The notes under the pieces: generated by a model
Database searches by the model: none
The model's input: only the letters and a program-made list of their open reading frames with translations
What the model was told of the DNA's origin: nothing
Translations under genes and position numbers: made by a program
Shown here: piece by piece, positions 21,331 through 29,472 of the stretch
How positions within the stretch are numbered: the stretch's first letter is position 1
Layout of the letters: every line of letters begins with the position of its first letter
Assembly: GCF_900104745.1 (NCBI RefSeq)
Contig: NZ_LT629732.1
Span: 4,451,981 to 4,515,980 of the forward strand
Direction: 5' to 3'
DNA: 64,000 bases
From: Actinopolymorpha singaporensis
Lineage (GTDB): Bacteria; Actinomycetota; Actinomycetes; Propionibacteriales; Actinopolymorphaceae

Positions 21331-21484
21331 TTCGTCCGTTTTGGGTAGGAAAGACCCCCAACGCGCCGGACGTGTTGGTACCCGGGCCGTCCGCATCGCA
21401 GCCGTGCCGTACGCCACGACACCCGACACGCCGGGCACGCTGCCCGACCCCGCGGGACACAGTCCGCTTGCGGGCCGGGTGGCA

Positions 21485-21546
21485 AGGCCGGGTTGCCTGC
21501 CGCAGGTCCGGGTTGGCAGTCGCCAAGTCCGGGTTGGCAGCACCCA
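21485..21546 (+). repeat. Three degenerate 21-nt tandem repeats in the opu leader
   Basis: Copies at 21505-21525 and 21526-21546 share TCCGGGTTGGCAG and end in CCA. A more diverged copy precedes them (21485-21504). A partial fourth unit (GGTGGCAAGTCC) runs into the ribosome binding site region. No coding function is apparent. Confidence 0.6.
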
Positions 21547-21578
21547 GGTGGCAAGTCCAGCTAGGAGGAGACCGCCGC

Positions 21579-22226
21579 GTGAATCTGTGGGACTTCCTCG
21601 TCGACCGCCGCGAAGTGCTGGTGTTCCAAGGTTTCCAGCACGCCTCGATGGTGGCGCAGTGCGTGGTTGCGGCCACGCTGCTCGCCCTCGTGGTGGCGGT
21701 TCTGGTCCAGCACAACAAGCGAGCGGTCGGCCTGGCCACCGCCACCACCGCCGTCGGGCTGACGATTCCGGCGTTCGCCCTGCTCGGCCTGCTGATCGCA
21801 CCGCTCGGAATCGGGGTGGCGCCGGCGGTCACCGCGCTCGTCTTCTACGCCACCCTGCCCATCCTGCGCAACGCCGTCGTCGGCCTCGCCGGGGTCGACC
21901 CGGCGCTCGTCGACGCCGCCCGGGGCATGGGAATGAGCCGGTTGACCACCCTGGCCCGGGTCGAGATCCCGCTCGCCTGGCCGGTGATCCTGGCCGGCAT
22001 CCGAGTCTCCACCCAGATGGTGATGGGGATCGGCGCCATCGCGGCGTACGTCTCCGGCCCCGGCCTGGGCGGCCTGATCTTCACCGGCCTGGCGCGGCTG
22101 GGCGGCGCCAACTCCGTCAACTCCGCGTTGGCGGGCACGGTGTCCGTGGTCGTTCTGGCCCTGATCTTCGACGGCATCCTCGTGCTCGTCGGCAAGTACA
22201 CGACCTCGAGGGGTATCCGTGTCTGA
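21579..22226 (+). CDS. opuCB: Osmoprotectant (glycine betaine/choline-type) ABC transporter permease
   Basis: A 215-residue permease of the OpuC/OpuB class, with about five or six hydrophobic segments. The coupling-loop motif is visible as GVDPALVDAARGMGMSRL. The segment AYVSGPGLGGLIFTGL is typical of the family. GTG at 21579 is set by the AGGAGG 10 nt upstream; the frame is open for another 350 nt but without protein-like content. The stop codon lies inside the start region of the ATPase gene (8-nt overlap). Confidence 0.92.
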   Translation: MNLWDFLVDRREVLVFQGFQHASMVAQCVVAATLLALVVAVLVQHNKRAVGLATATTAVGLTIPAFALLGLLIAPLGIGVAPAVTALVFYATLPILRNAVVGLAGVDPALVDAARGMGMSRLTTLARVEIPLAWPVILAGIRVSTQMVMGIGAIAAYVSGPGLGGLIFTGLARLGGANSVNSALAGTVSVVVLALIFDGILVLVGKYTTSRGIRV

Positions 22227-23520
22227 GTCCACACAGCAGTCGTACCGGCCGAGCCGAGCCGGCGGCGCCGACCGCTCCGGCAACGGGCACGGCGTGCCGA
22301 TCGAGCTCGTCGGCGTCACCAAGCGCTATCCGGGCCAGCGCGCTGCCGCGGTGGACAACGTCAGCATGCACGTCCCCGCCGGCGAGATCGTCGTGTTCGT
22401 CGGACCGTCCGGCTGCGGCAAGACGACGACGATGAAGATGATCAACCGGCTGATCGAGCCCACCAGCGGGCAGATTCTGCTCGACGGCGACGACGTGGGC
22501 CGCCGCAACGCCGACGATCTGCGGCGGGGGATCGGGTACGTCATCCAGGCGGGCGGGCTGTTCCCGCACCTCACCGTGGGCGCCAACATCGGCCTGGTCC
22601 CGGGCCTGCTGAAGTGGAAGAGCTCCCGGACCGCCGAGCGCGTCGACGAGCTGCTGGACATGGTGGGCCTGGACCCGGCACAGTACCGCGACCGCTACCC
22701 GCGAGAGCTGTCCGGCGGGCAGCAGCAGCGGGTCGGCGTCGCGCGGGCACTGGCCGCCGACCCACCGGTGCTGCTGATGGACGAGCCGTTCGGCGCACTG
22801 GACCCGATCACCCGCCAGCACCTGCAGGACGAGCTGTTGCGGATCCAGGAGGAGCTGGGCAAGACGATCGTGTTCGTCACCCACGACTTCGACGAGGCGG
22901 TGAAGCTCGGCGACCGGATCGCGGTGCTGGCCGAGCGTTCCCGGATCGTGCAGTACGACACTCCAGCCGAGATCCTCTCCAACCCGGCGGACGAGTCGGT
23001 GGAGGGCTTCGTCGGTGCGGGCGCGGCGCTGAAGCAGCTCACCCTGCGCCGGGTCGGCGGCGTCGAGCTGGACGAGGCGGTGACCGCCACGGTGGGGGAG
23101 CAGGCGAACGAGGCCCTCGCGCGCACCCGCGCCGCGGGCCGCGAGAACTGCATCCTGCTCGACGAGCGCCGCCGCCCGGTGCGCTGGCTGTCCCTGCGCG
23201 AGCTCGGCCGCGAGCGGGGTTCGCTGGCCGCCCGGCGCCGCGACGAGGGCCTGGCCGTGGTCGGCACCCAGGCCACCCTCAACGACGCGCTGGACACGAT
23301 GCTCACCTCCAGCCACGGCGTGGTCGTGGTCACCGGGCGGCGCGACACCTACCAGGGCGTGATCCGGGTCGAGACGGTGATGAACGCCATCCAGGAGCTC
23401 CAGTCCGGCGCCCAGTCCGGCGCCCACCCGGCCGGACCCGGGGGAGAGCCCGCGGCCCGCCCGGACGACCCGTCGGCCGACGGATCCGGAACCGCCGGGA
23501 CTGCCGGGGTCGCGCGGTGA
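22219..23520 (+). CDS. opuCA: Osmoprotectant ABC transporter ATP-binding protein with CBS region
   Basis: A 433-residue ATPase of the OpuA/ProV type. Walker A is GPSGCGKTT near residue 59, the signature LSGGQQQRVGVA lies near residue 158, and Walker B is LLMDEPFGALDP near residue 180. The C-terminal part (about 275-400) resembles the CBS-domain pair of OpuCA, including GLAVVGTQATLNDALDTML and GVVVVTGRRDTYQGVI. In OpuA relatives these domains sense ionic strength. The extreme C-terminus is Gly/Pro-rich. GTG start, overlapping the upstream permease gene; GTGA overlap with the next gene. Confidence 0.95.
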   Translation: MSESTQQSYRPSRAGGADRSGNGHGVPIELVGVTKRYPGQRAAAVDNVSMHVPAGEIVVFVGPSGCGKTTTMKMINRLIEPTSGQILLDGDDVGRRNADDLRRGIGYVIQAGGLFPHLTVGANIGLVPGLLKWKSSRTAERVDELLDMVGLDPAQYRDRYPRELSGGQQQRVGVARALAADPPVLLMDEPFGALDPITRQHLQDELLRIQEELGKTIVFVTHDFDEAVKLGDRIAVLAERSRIVQYDTPAEILSNPADESVEGFVGAGAALKQLTLRRVGGVELDEAVTATVGEQANEALARTRAAGRENCILLDERRRPVRWLSLRELGRERGSLAARRRDEGLAVVGTQATLNDALDTMLTSSHGVVVVTGRRDTYQGVIRVETVMNAIQELQSGAQSGAHPAGPGGEPAARPDDPSADGSGTAGTAGVAR

Positions 23521-24296
23521 GCGCCGCCACGGCCAACCCCGACGCGCTCGAGCTCACCGAGGACGCACCTGGCCGGCCGGCACGCCTGCGCTGGATCGGC
23601 CAGCCGGTTGTCGTCGCGTTGATGGTCGGGGTCGTGGTGGCCTACGTCCAGTTCGCCCACCACGACGCGGTGACCGCCCGTCAACTCAACCTTGCGACGC
23701 TGGCGAACCGCACCTGGGAGCACATCGTGCTGGCCGCGGTGTCCACCGCGGTCGTACTGGTGATCGCGTTGCCGCTCGGGGTGATCCTCACGCGGCGGCG
23801 GACCCGCGCCGCCGCCCCGGTGATCGTCGCGCTCGCCAACATCGGGCAGTCCGCGCCGGCGATCGGTCTGCTCGTCCTGCTCGCGCTGTGGCTCGGCCTG
23901 GGCTTCAGCACCACCATCATCGCCCTTGCGGCGTACGCGATTCTCCCGGTGCTCCGCAACACGATCACCGGTATCCAGGGCGTGGATCCGAACCTGGTCG
24001 AGGCCGGCCGGGGGATGGGGATGTCCGCGACGAGGGTGCTGCTGCGCATCGAGGTCGTCCTCGCGGTGCCGGTGATCCTGGCCGGGATCCGGGTCGCCCT
24101 GGTGCTGCTGGTGGGCACCGCGACGCTCGCGACGTTCGTCGACGGCGGCGGTCTCGGCAGCCTGATCACCTCCGGCATCACGCTTCAGCGCACCAGCGTG
24201 CTGGTCGTCGGTGCGGTCCTCGTGGCCGCGCTGGCCCTGCTCATCGACTGGCTCGGCCGGGTCGTCGAGGAAGTCGCCCGCCCCAAGGGCATGTGA
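23517..24296 (+). CDS. opuCD: Osmoprotectant ABC transporter permease (second subunit)
   Basis: A 259-residue permease, paralogous to the protein encoded at 21579. Hydrophobic segments begin near residue 30. The coupling loop GVDPNLVEAGRGMGMSATRVL is nearly identical to its paralogue, and ATFVDGGGLGSLITSGI is the family C-terminal motif. GTG at 23517 overlaps the ATPase gene by 4 nt. OpuC-type importers use two different permease subunits, which agrees with this gene content. Confidence 0.93.
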   Translation: MSAATANPDALELTEDAPGRPARLRWIGQPVVVALMVGVVVAYVQFAHHDAVTARQLNLATLANRTWEHIVLAAVSTAVVLVIALPLGVILTRRRTRAAAPVIVALANIGQSAPAIGLLVLLALWLGLGFSTTIIALAAYAILPVLRNTITGIQGVDPNLVEAGRGMGMSATRVLLRIEVVLAVPVILAGIRVALVLLVGTATLATFVDGGGLGSLITSGITLQRTSVLVVGAVLVAALALLIDWLGRVVEEVARPKGM

Positions 24297-24311
24297 AGGG
24301 AGGCCGGTCAG

Positions 24312-25352
24312 ATGTCGCAGGAACACCCGCAGAACACCCATCCGGACCGCACCGGGCCTCGCCGGCCCCGCGCCGGGCGCCTGACAGCGGCGCGAGCGGT
24401 CGCGCTGGTCGTACTCGCCGGGCTGCTGCTGGCCAGCGGCTGCGGGCTCAAGGGCGCCTCGCAGTTCGCACCCGAGGCCGACCCCGGTTCGATCGAACCC
24501 GAACCCACGCTGAAGGACGCCCGCGTCGTGGTGGGCGGCAAGGACTTCACCGAGCAGCTGATCCTGGGCAAGATGGCGGTGATCGCCCTGCGGACAGCCG
24601 GAGCCGACGTCGTGGACCAGACCGGCATCTCCGGCAGCGTCGCGGTACGTCAGGCCCTGCTGCGCGGCGAGGTCGACGCCAACTGGGAGTACACCGGTAC
24701 CGCCTGGATCAGCTACCTCGGCAGGACAAAGCCGATCACCGGCCGGATGGCGCAGTGGAAGGCCGTACGTCAAGCAGACCTTGCCAAGCACCACCTCGAG
24801 TGGTTCGCGCCCGCGCCGATGAACAACACCTACGCGTTCGCGATCCGTTCGGAGGAAGCGAACAAGCTCGGCGTGTCGAAGCTTTCGGACCTGAGGAAGC
24901 TGCCGAAGAAGGACCTGACGTTCTGTGTGGAGTCGGAGTTCGCCAGCCGCGACGACGGTTTCGAGCCCATGCTCAAGACGTACGGCATTCCGCTCGGCTC
25001 CAAGGTTCCGCGCGGCAACATCCGCACGATGAGCACCGGCGTCGTCTACGACGCCACCGACAAGGGGCGCTGCAACTTCGGCGAGGTGTTCACCACCGAC
25101 GGCCGGATCAAGGCACTGGACCTGAAAGTGCTCGCCGACGACAAGCACTTCTTCCCCAACTACAACGTGGCTTTCAACGTGCGTGCGGACATGGCCCGCA
25201 AGTACCCGCGGCTGCGTGCGGTGATGGAGCCGCTGACGGCGAAGCTGACCACCGCCACGATGCTGGAGCTCAACGCGAAGGTCGACGTCGACGGTGAGGA
25301 CCCCGGACTCGTCGCCCGCGACTGGATGCGCGCCAAGGGTTTCGTCCGCTAG
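24312..25352 (+). CDS. opuCC: Osmoprotectant-binding lipoprotein (OpuCC/ProX type)
   Basis: A 346-residue lipoprotein binding glycine betaine, choline or a related quaternary amine. A hydrophobic signal follows an extended N-terminus of about 30 residues; the lipobox is LLASGC with the lipidated Cys near residue 44. The mature domain starts with VVVGGKDFTEQLILGKM. It contains DANWEYTGTAW and MNNTYAFAIR, segments with the aromatic residues typical of the quaternary-ammonium cage. It is the last gene of the operon and is followed by a bidirectional terminator at 25554. Confidence 0.94.
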   Translation: MSQEHPQNTHPDRTGPRRPRAGRLTAARAVALVVLAGLLLASGCGLKGASQFAPEADPGSIEPEPTLKDARVVVGGKDFTEQLILGKMAVIALRTAGADVVDQTGISGSVAVRQALLRGEVDANWEYTGTAWISYLGRTKPITGRMAQWKAVRQADLAKHHLEWFAPAPMNNTYAFAIRSEEANKLGVSKLSDLRKLPKKDLTFCVESEFASRDDGFEPMLKTYGIPLGSKVPRGNIRTMSTGVVYDATDKGRCNFGEVFTTDGRIKALDLKVLADDKHFFPNYNVAFNVRADMARKYPRLRAVMEPLTAKLTTATMLELNAKVDVDGEDPGLVARDWMRAKGFVR

Positions 25353-25398
25353 GGCAGGGATCCGCATCCCGGCCGGCCGGGGTACCTACTCCACGAAC

Positions 25399-25506
25399 GT
25401 GTGGACGTTGCGTACCCCGATGGGCGAATCCATGGCATTGGTGTTCCTGCCGGCCGCGATCGTGGCGGTCCGCGCGGTATTTCTCGGCGAGCACTGGGCG
25501 CGCTGA
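25399..25506 (+). CDS. Possible 35-residue small membrane protein
   Basis: A short frame from GTG 25399 (or ATG 25420/25432) encodes one hydrophobic segment (ALVFLPAAIVAVRAVFLG). There is no clear ribosome binding site. It lies between the osmoprotectant operon and the shared terminator. It may be chance coding in GC-rich DNA. Confidence 0.2.
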   Translation: MWTLRTPMGESMALVFLPAAIVAVRAVFLGEHWAR

Positions 25507-25553
25507 GCCTCAGGGGGTGTTGCCGTCCGAGACGACGCCGGGCCCAAGAGCCG

Positions 25554-25596
25554 TTCGGCCCGGCCGCGGGGCGAGGAGCCCCGCGACCGGGCCGAA
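25554..25596. terminator. Bidirectional hairpin terminator between opu and bldD
   Basis: A 10-bp outer stem (TTCGGCCCGG with CCGGGCCGAA), one C/A mismatch, then an 8-bp inner stem (CGCGGGGC with GCCCCGCG) surround the loop GAGGA. It lies between two convergent transcription units and has A and T at its base on both strands. It lacks a long U-run, as is common in actinobacteria. Confidence 0.85.
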
Positions 25597-25662
25597 CCGG
25601 ACGAGTTGCGGCGTGCGCCGCGAAAACACTGTCGAGCACCCGGGCGGTGTGTTCGACGGTGC

Positions 25663-26166
25663 TCAGGCCTCGTCGTCGGAGACCGCCTCGGCGGCCTCGG
25701 CGTTCAGGACACCCCAGGCGACCAGCCGGTCGGCGAGCACGCTGGGGCGCTCGTCGTAGATCACCGCGAGGGTCCGCATGTCCTCCTTGCGGATGGACAG
25801 GACCTTGCCGTTGTAGTCGCCACGCTGGGCCTGGATGGTCGCGGCGTACCGCGCCAGCGGCGCGACCTCGACGCCCTCCAGTTCGCCGAGGCGCTCCAGG
25901 TCGAGCACCAGCTTCGGCGGCGGCTCGGCGGCGGCACCGATCGGGCCCACTCCGGGGAGGAGCTCGGTGATCGGCACGCCGTAGAACTCGGCGAGCTCGG
26001 AGAGCTTCTGGACGGTGACGGCCCGGTCCCCGCGTTCGTATGAGCCAACGACCACCGCTTTCCAGCGGCCCTTCGACTTCTGCTCTACCCCGTGGAGAGA
26101 AAGCCCCTGCTGCTGCCTGATCGCGCGAAGTTTCGCGCCCAGGGACCGTGCATAGTCACTCGGCAT
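25663..26166 (-). CDS. bldD: Developmental master regulator BldD
   Basis: A 167-residue DNA-binding protein that in Streptomyces represses sporulation genes when dimerised by tetrameric c-di-GMP. The N-terminal helix-turn-helix (AKLRAIRQQQGLSLHGVE then GRWKAVVVGSYERGDR) is nearly canonical. The C-terminal domain carries the c-di-GMP signature RGD-x8-RxxD, seen here as RGDYNGKVLSIRKEDMRTL (about residues 114-132). Ligand binding is thus predicted to be retained. The C-terminus (LVAWGVLNAEAAEAV) also matches. ATG at 26166 follows AAGGATGG. A matching operator lies 57-71 nt upstream. Confidence 0.97.
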   Translation of the reverse strand: MPSDYARSLGAKLRAIRQQQGLSLHGVEQKSKGRWKAVVVGSYERGDRAVTVQKLSELAEFYGVPITELLPGVGPIGAAAEPPPKLVLDLERLGELEGVEVAPLARYAATIQAQRGDYNGKVLSIRKEDMRTLAVIYDERPSVLADRLVAWGVLNAEAAEAVSDDEA

Positions 26167-26216
26167 CCGTGCTCAACCATCCTTAGATCATCGAGGGACA
26201 CGGTAGTGCCGCGCCC

Positions 26217-26222
26217 AAAATA
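26217..26222 (-). promoter_or_regulatory. -10 candidate of bldD
   Basis: TATTTT on the minus strand lies 51 nt upstream of the bldD ATG and directly next to the BldD box, which would cover the spacer of this promoter. The hexamer is unusually AT-rich for the window. Confidence 0.45.
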
Positions 26223-26237
26223 GTCACGGAGCGTGAC
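26223..26237. promoter_or_regulatory. bldD: BldD-binding box (autoregulation)
   Basis: GTCACGGAGCGTGAC is a palindrome with perfect 6-bp arms and a GAG centre. It fits the BldD consensus as I recall it (nTnAC-N5-GTnAn): T-C-A-C, GGAGC, G-T-G-A. It lies 57-71 nt upstream of the bldD start and abuts the -10 candidate. Autorepression by BldD is established in Streptomyces; the same control here is inferred. Confidence 0.8.
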
Positions 26238-26427
26238 GGTAACCTGGAGCGACTCCCACGTCAAGCCAACCCGGCCCGGAGTTGGCGCCCTCCAAGATCA
26301 TTCCGGCTCGTCCACGCCGGAGGGAGCGCTTCGAAGTGACGTGCGGCACGTGGCCCGACCACCGGTCGCGACACGGGGCCGCGACACCGGCGGCGCTGCC
26401 CGCGTGGGTGCGGCCGGGGTGGGCTGC

Positions 26428-26433
26428 TAGTCT
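26428..26433 (+). promoter_or_regulatory. -10 candidate of the pyr operon
   Basis: TAGTCT stands 106 nt before the pyrR ATG and would give a leader of about 100 nt containing the PyrR hairpin. No good -35 hexamer is seen 16-18 nt upstream. Confidence 0.4.
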
Positions 26434-26490
26434 CGGCAGCGGTTGGGCCCGGTCCGCCGGCAGCGCGAGGTCAGGCCGACCACCCAGTAC

Positions 26491-26533
26491 GACGTCCTTT
26501 AACGGCCCGTCCAGAGAGGCGGGGAAGGAGGTC
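26491..26533 (+). promoter_or_regulatory. pyrR: PyrR-binding RNA hairpin that sequesters the pyrR ribosome binding site
   Basis: The inner hairpin (26506-26523) has the stem CCCG/CGGG, a bulged U, a CC/GG stem and the loop AGAGA. The stretch CGUCCAGAGAGGCG matches the PyrR target ARUCCNGNGAGGYU, with the closing A-U pair replaced by a compensating C-G. An outer stem pairs UCCUU (26495-26499) with AAGGA (26525-26529) and GAC (26491-26493) with GUC (26531-26533). That pairing buries the Shine-Dalgarno AAGGAGG (26525-26531). UMP/UTP-bound PyrR stabilising this fold would block translation, as described for mycobacteria. Confidence 0.82.
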
Positions 26534-26539
26534 ACATCG

Positions 26540-27157
26540 ATGCCTGCTGCCCGCGATCCGAACCCCCAGTCGGGCCCGGAGCATGATCGGGACCGGCACG
26601 ACGGCCACCGAGCGGTGCTCGACGAGGCCGACATCACCAGGGCGCTGACCCGGATCGCCCACGAGATTCTCGAACGCAACAAGGGCGCGGGCGATGTCGT
26701 CCTCCTCGGCGTTCCGACCCGCGGGGTCGAGCTCGCCCGGCGCATCGGCGAGCGGATCAGCTCCGTCGAGGGCGGTTTCGGCGGCGTCGGCGCGCTCGAC
26801 GTCACGATGTACCGCGACGACCTGCGGCTGCGCCCCACCCGCGCGCTCGGCCACACCGCCATCCCCGAGGGCGGCATCGACGGCCGGATCGTGGTTCTCG
26901 TCGACGACGTGCTCTTCTCCGGCCGCACCATCCGGGCCGCGCTCACCGCCCTGGACGACATCGGCCGCCCGCGCGCGGTCCAGCTCGCGGTCCTCGTCGA
27001 CCGCGGCCACCGCGAGCTGCCGATCCGGGCCGACTTCGTGGGCAAGAACCTCCCCACCGCGGCACACGAACGGGTCGCGGTCTACCTCAGGGGGTCCGAC
27101 GGCCGCGAGGCCGTGGTCATCACGAAGGAACCATCGACCGAGGGCGGTGTGTCGTGA
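26540..27157 (+). CDS. pyrR: Pyrimidine operon regulator PyrR / uracil phosphoribosyltransferase
   Basis: A 205-residue phosphoribosyltransferase-fold protein that senses UMP/UTP and binds pyr leader RNA. The PRPP loop is [18 protein letters not shown]. The N-terminal [16 protein letters not shown] and [12 protein letters not shown] segments and the basic RNA-binding surface region are family features. The first 25 residues are a His/Asp-rich extension. ATG at 26540 is fixed by AAGGAGG 8 nt upstream, which lies inside the regulatory hairpin. It overlaps pyrB by 4 nt. Confidence 0.96.
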   Translation: MPAARDPNPQSGPEHDRDRHDGHRAVLDEADITRALTRIAHEILERNKGAGDVVLLGVPTRGVELARRIGERISSVEGGFGGVGALDVTMYRDDLRLRPTRALGHTAIPEGGIDGRIVVLVDDVLFSGRTIRAALTALDDIGRPRAVQLAVLVDRGHRELPIRADFVGKNLPTAAHERVAVYLRGSDGREAVVITKEPSTEGGVS

Positions 27158-28119
27158 AACACCTGTTGTCCGCGGGCGATCTCGACCGGGACGAGGCACT
27201 GCTCGTCCTGGACACCGCGGAGAAGCTGCGCGAGCTGGCCGACCGGCCGATCAAGAAGCTCCCCACGCTACGCGGGCGTACGGTCGTCAACCTCTTCTTC
27301 GAAGACTCCACCCGCACCCGCATCTCGTTCGAGGCGGCGGCGAAACGGCTGTCGGCCGACGTGATCAACTTCTCCGCCAAAGGGTCCAGCGTGGAGAAGG
27401 GCGAGAGCCTGAAGGACACCGCGCTGACCCTGGCCGCGATGGGCGCCGACGCGGTGGTCGTCCGGCACCCGGCCAGCGGCGCGCCCCACCGGCTGGCCGC
27501 CTCCGACTGGATCAGCGCCAGCGTCCTGAACGCCGGCGACGGCACCCACGAACACCCCACGCAAGCGCTGCTTGACGCGTTCACCATGCGCCGCCACCTC
27601 GGCGACCTGGATGGGCGCCGGGTGGCGATCGTCGGAGACGTCCTGCACAGCCGGGTGGCCCGCTCCAACGTGCTGCTGCTGCAGACGCTCGGCGCCGACA
27701 TCACGCTGGTGGCGCCCCCCACGCTGCTGCCGGTCGGGGTCGAGCAGTGGTCCTGCTCGACGTCGTACGACCTGGACGCGGTGCTGCCCAAGACCGACGT
27801 GGTGATGATGCTGCGGGTGCAGCGCGAACGCATGAACGCCGCGTTCTTCCCCAGCGCCCGCGAGTACAGCCGCCGCTACGGCCTGGACGCGTCGCGGATG
27901 GCGTCACTGCCCGAGCACGCGCTGGTGATGCACCCGGGCCCGATGAACCGCGGCATGGAGATCTCCGCCGACGTCGCCGACTCCACCCGGTCGGTGATCG
28001 TCGAGCAGGTCACCAACGGCGTGGCCGTCCGGATGGCCGCGTTGTACCTCCTTCTCGCCGGGGCCGGCCCGGCCATCGACGACACCGTGCCCGAGCAACG
28101 CAGCAGGGAGACGCCATGA
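27154..28119 (+). CDS. pyrB: Aspartate carbamoyltransferase catalytic subunit
   Basis: A 321-residue enzyme that joins carbamoyl phosphate and aspartate. The carbamoyl-phosphate loop [17 protein letters not shown] and the [10 protein letters not shown] motif are present, with [14 protein letters not shown] in between. No pyrI-like regulatory subunit is adjacent, as expected in actinobacteria. GTG at 27154 overlaps pyrR (GTGTCGTGA) and the stop overlaps the pyrC ATG. Confidence 0.98.
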   Translation: MKHLLSAGDLDRDEALLVLDTAEKLRELADRPIKKLPTLRGRTVVNLFFEDSTRTRISFEAAAKRLSADVINFSAKGSSVEKGESLKDTALTLAAMGADAVVVRHPASGAPHRLAASDWISASVLNAGDGTHEHPTQALLDAFTMRRHLGDLDGRRVAIVGDVLHSRVARSNVLLLQTLGADITLVAPPTLLPVGVEQWSCSTSYDLDAVLPKTDVVMMLRVQRERMNAAFFPSAREYSRRYGLDASRMASLPEHALVMHPGPMNRGMEISADVADSTRSVIVEQVTNGVAVRMAALYLLLAGAGPAIDDTVPEQRSRETP

Positions 28120-29405
28120 ACGAGACCTACCTCCTGCGCGGGGCCGGCCCGCTCGGCGCGAAGCCGGTCGACGTCCTCGTCCGCGACGGGCACGTCGCCC
28201 AGGTCGGCAACCGCCCGTCGGCCAAGGGCGCCACCGTGGTCGACGCCGCCGGACTCGTGCTGCTCCCCGGGCTCGTCGACCTGCACACCCACCTGCGCGA
28301 GCCCGGCCGCGAGGACGCGGAGACCGTGGAGACCGGCACCGTCGCGGCCGCACTCGGCGGCTTCACCGCGGTGTGCGCGATGCCCAACACCCTCCCGGCC
28401 GCCGACACCGCCGGTGTCGTCGAGCAGGTCTACCGGCTCGGCCGGCAGTCCGGCCGCTGCGACGTCCAGCCCATCGGCGCGGTCACCGTGGGACGCGGCG
28501 GCACCCAGCTCGCCGAGCTCGGCGCGATGGCGGATTCCGCCGCCGGCGTACGCATGTTCAGCGACGACGGCGACTGCGTGTCCGACGCGGTGCTCATGCG
28601 GCGCGCACTGGAGTACGTCAAGGCGTTCGACGGCGTGATCGCCCAGCACGCGCAGGAGCCCCGCCTCACCGAAGGCGCACAGATGAACGAGGGCGCGCTG
28701 TCCGGCGTTCTCGGGCTGCGCGGCTGGCCCGCGGTCGCGGAGGAGGCAATCATCGCCCGTGACGTGCTGCTGGCCGCCCACGTCGGGTCCCGGGTCCACA
28801 TCTGTCACGTCTCCACCGCCGGCTCGGTGGAGATCCTGCGCTGGGCGAAGAGCCGCGGCTACCCCGTCACCGCGGAGGTGACGCCCCACCACCTGCTGCT
28901 CACCGAGGACCTGGTGGCGAGCTACGACCCGATCTACAAGGTCAACCCGCCCTTGCGCACGGGCGAGGACGTCGAGGCGCTTCGCGCGGCGCTCGCCGAC
29001 GGCACCATCGACGCGGTGGCCACCGACCACGCGCCGCACCCGGTGGAGGACAAGGAATGCGAGTGGCTCGCCGCGGCGATGGGGATGACCGGCCTGGAGA
29101 CCGCGCTTCCCGTCGTCCAGCAAGCCATGGTTGACACCGGCCTGCTCGACTGGGCAGGAGTGGCCGACCGGATGTCGGTCCGGCCCGCCCGGATCGGCCG
29201 GCTCGCGGGCCACGGCCACGACGTCGAGGTGGGCGCGCCCGCCAACCTCACGCTCTACGACCCGGCCGCGGCCTGGGAGGTCGACCCGGCCGAGTCCGCC
29301 AGCCGTTCGCGCAACACCCCGTACGCCGGCCGGACCCTGCCGGGCCGGGTGGTGGCAACCTTCCTGCGGGGGCGCGCGACGGTCCTGGACGGGAAGCCGC
29401 AGTGA
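28116..29405 (+). CDS. pyrC: Dihydroorotase
   Basis: A 429-residue zinc amidohydrolase closing carbamoyl-aspartate to dihydroorotate. The metal ligands occur in [10 protein letters not shown], in the His of [12 protein letters not shown]-like [14 protein letters not shown], and in ATDHAPHP with the catalytic Asp. ICHVST supplies another His. Class I dihydroorotase length. ATG at 28116 gives the ATGA overlap with pyrB. The frame is open further upstream inside pyrB but is not protein-like there. Confidence 0.97.
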   Translation: MNETYLLRGAGPLGAKPVDVLVRDGHVAQVGNRPSAKGATVVDAAGLVLLPGLVDLHTHLREPGREDAETVETGTVAAALGGFTAVCAMPNTLPAADTAGVVEQVYRLGRQSGRCDVQPIGAVTVGRGGTQLAELGAMADSAAGVRMFSDDGDCVSDAVLMRRALEYVKAFDGVIAQHAQEPRLTEGAQMNEGALSGVLGLRGWPAVAEEAIIARDVLLAAHVGSRVHICHVSTAGSVEILRWAKSRGYPVTAEVTPHHLLLTEDLVASYDPIYKVNPPLRTGEDVEALRAALADGTIDAVATDHAPHPVEDKECEWLAAAMGMTGLETALPVVQQAMVDTGLLDWAGVADRMSVRPARIGRLAGHGHDVEVGAPANLTLYDPAAAWEVDPAESASRSRNTPYAGRTLPGRVVATFLRGRATVLDGKPQ

Positions 29406-29472
29406 GTGCCGGCCATCCGACCGGCGAGCCAACCGCCGGCGAACGACGTGCCGACGAACCAAGTACGAAGCC

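Larger units (their letters stand above)
21209..21578 (+). other. 370-nt gap between nusB and the osmoprotectant operon: long leader region
   Basis: No gene is supported here. The region holds an AT-richer island around 21313-21355 with a palindrome and a weak promoter candidate (TTGCAC 21323-21328, 17-nt gap, TAGGAA 21346-21351). Degenerate 21-nt tandem repeats follow (21485-21546). A strong ribosome binding site AGGAGG (21563-21568) lies 10 nt before the GTG of the first permease gene. If the promoter is right, the transcript has a leader of about 220 nt. Confidence 0.5.

Noticed and set aside
22614-24296. A 560-codon frame that would extend the second Opu permease into the ATPase gene
   Set aside because: The first 300 codons are an out-of-frame shadow of the ATPase gene. 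The GTG at 23517 has the usual 4-nt overlap.
25399-25506. A confident small gene between opuCC and bldD
   Set aside because: No ribosome binding site or clean promoter; listed only at low confidence.
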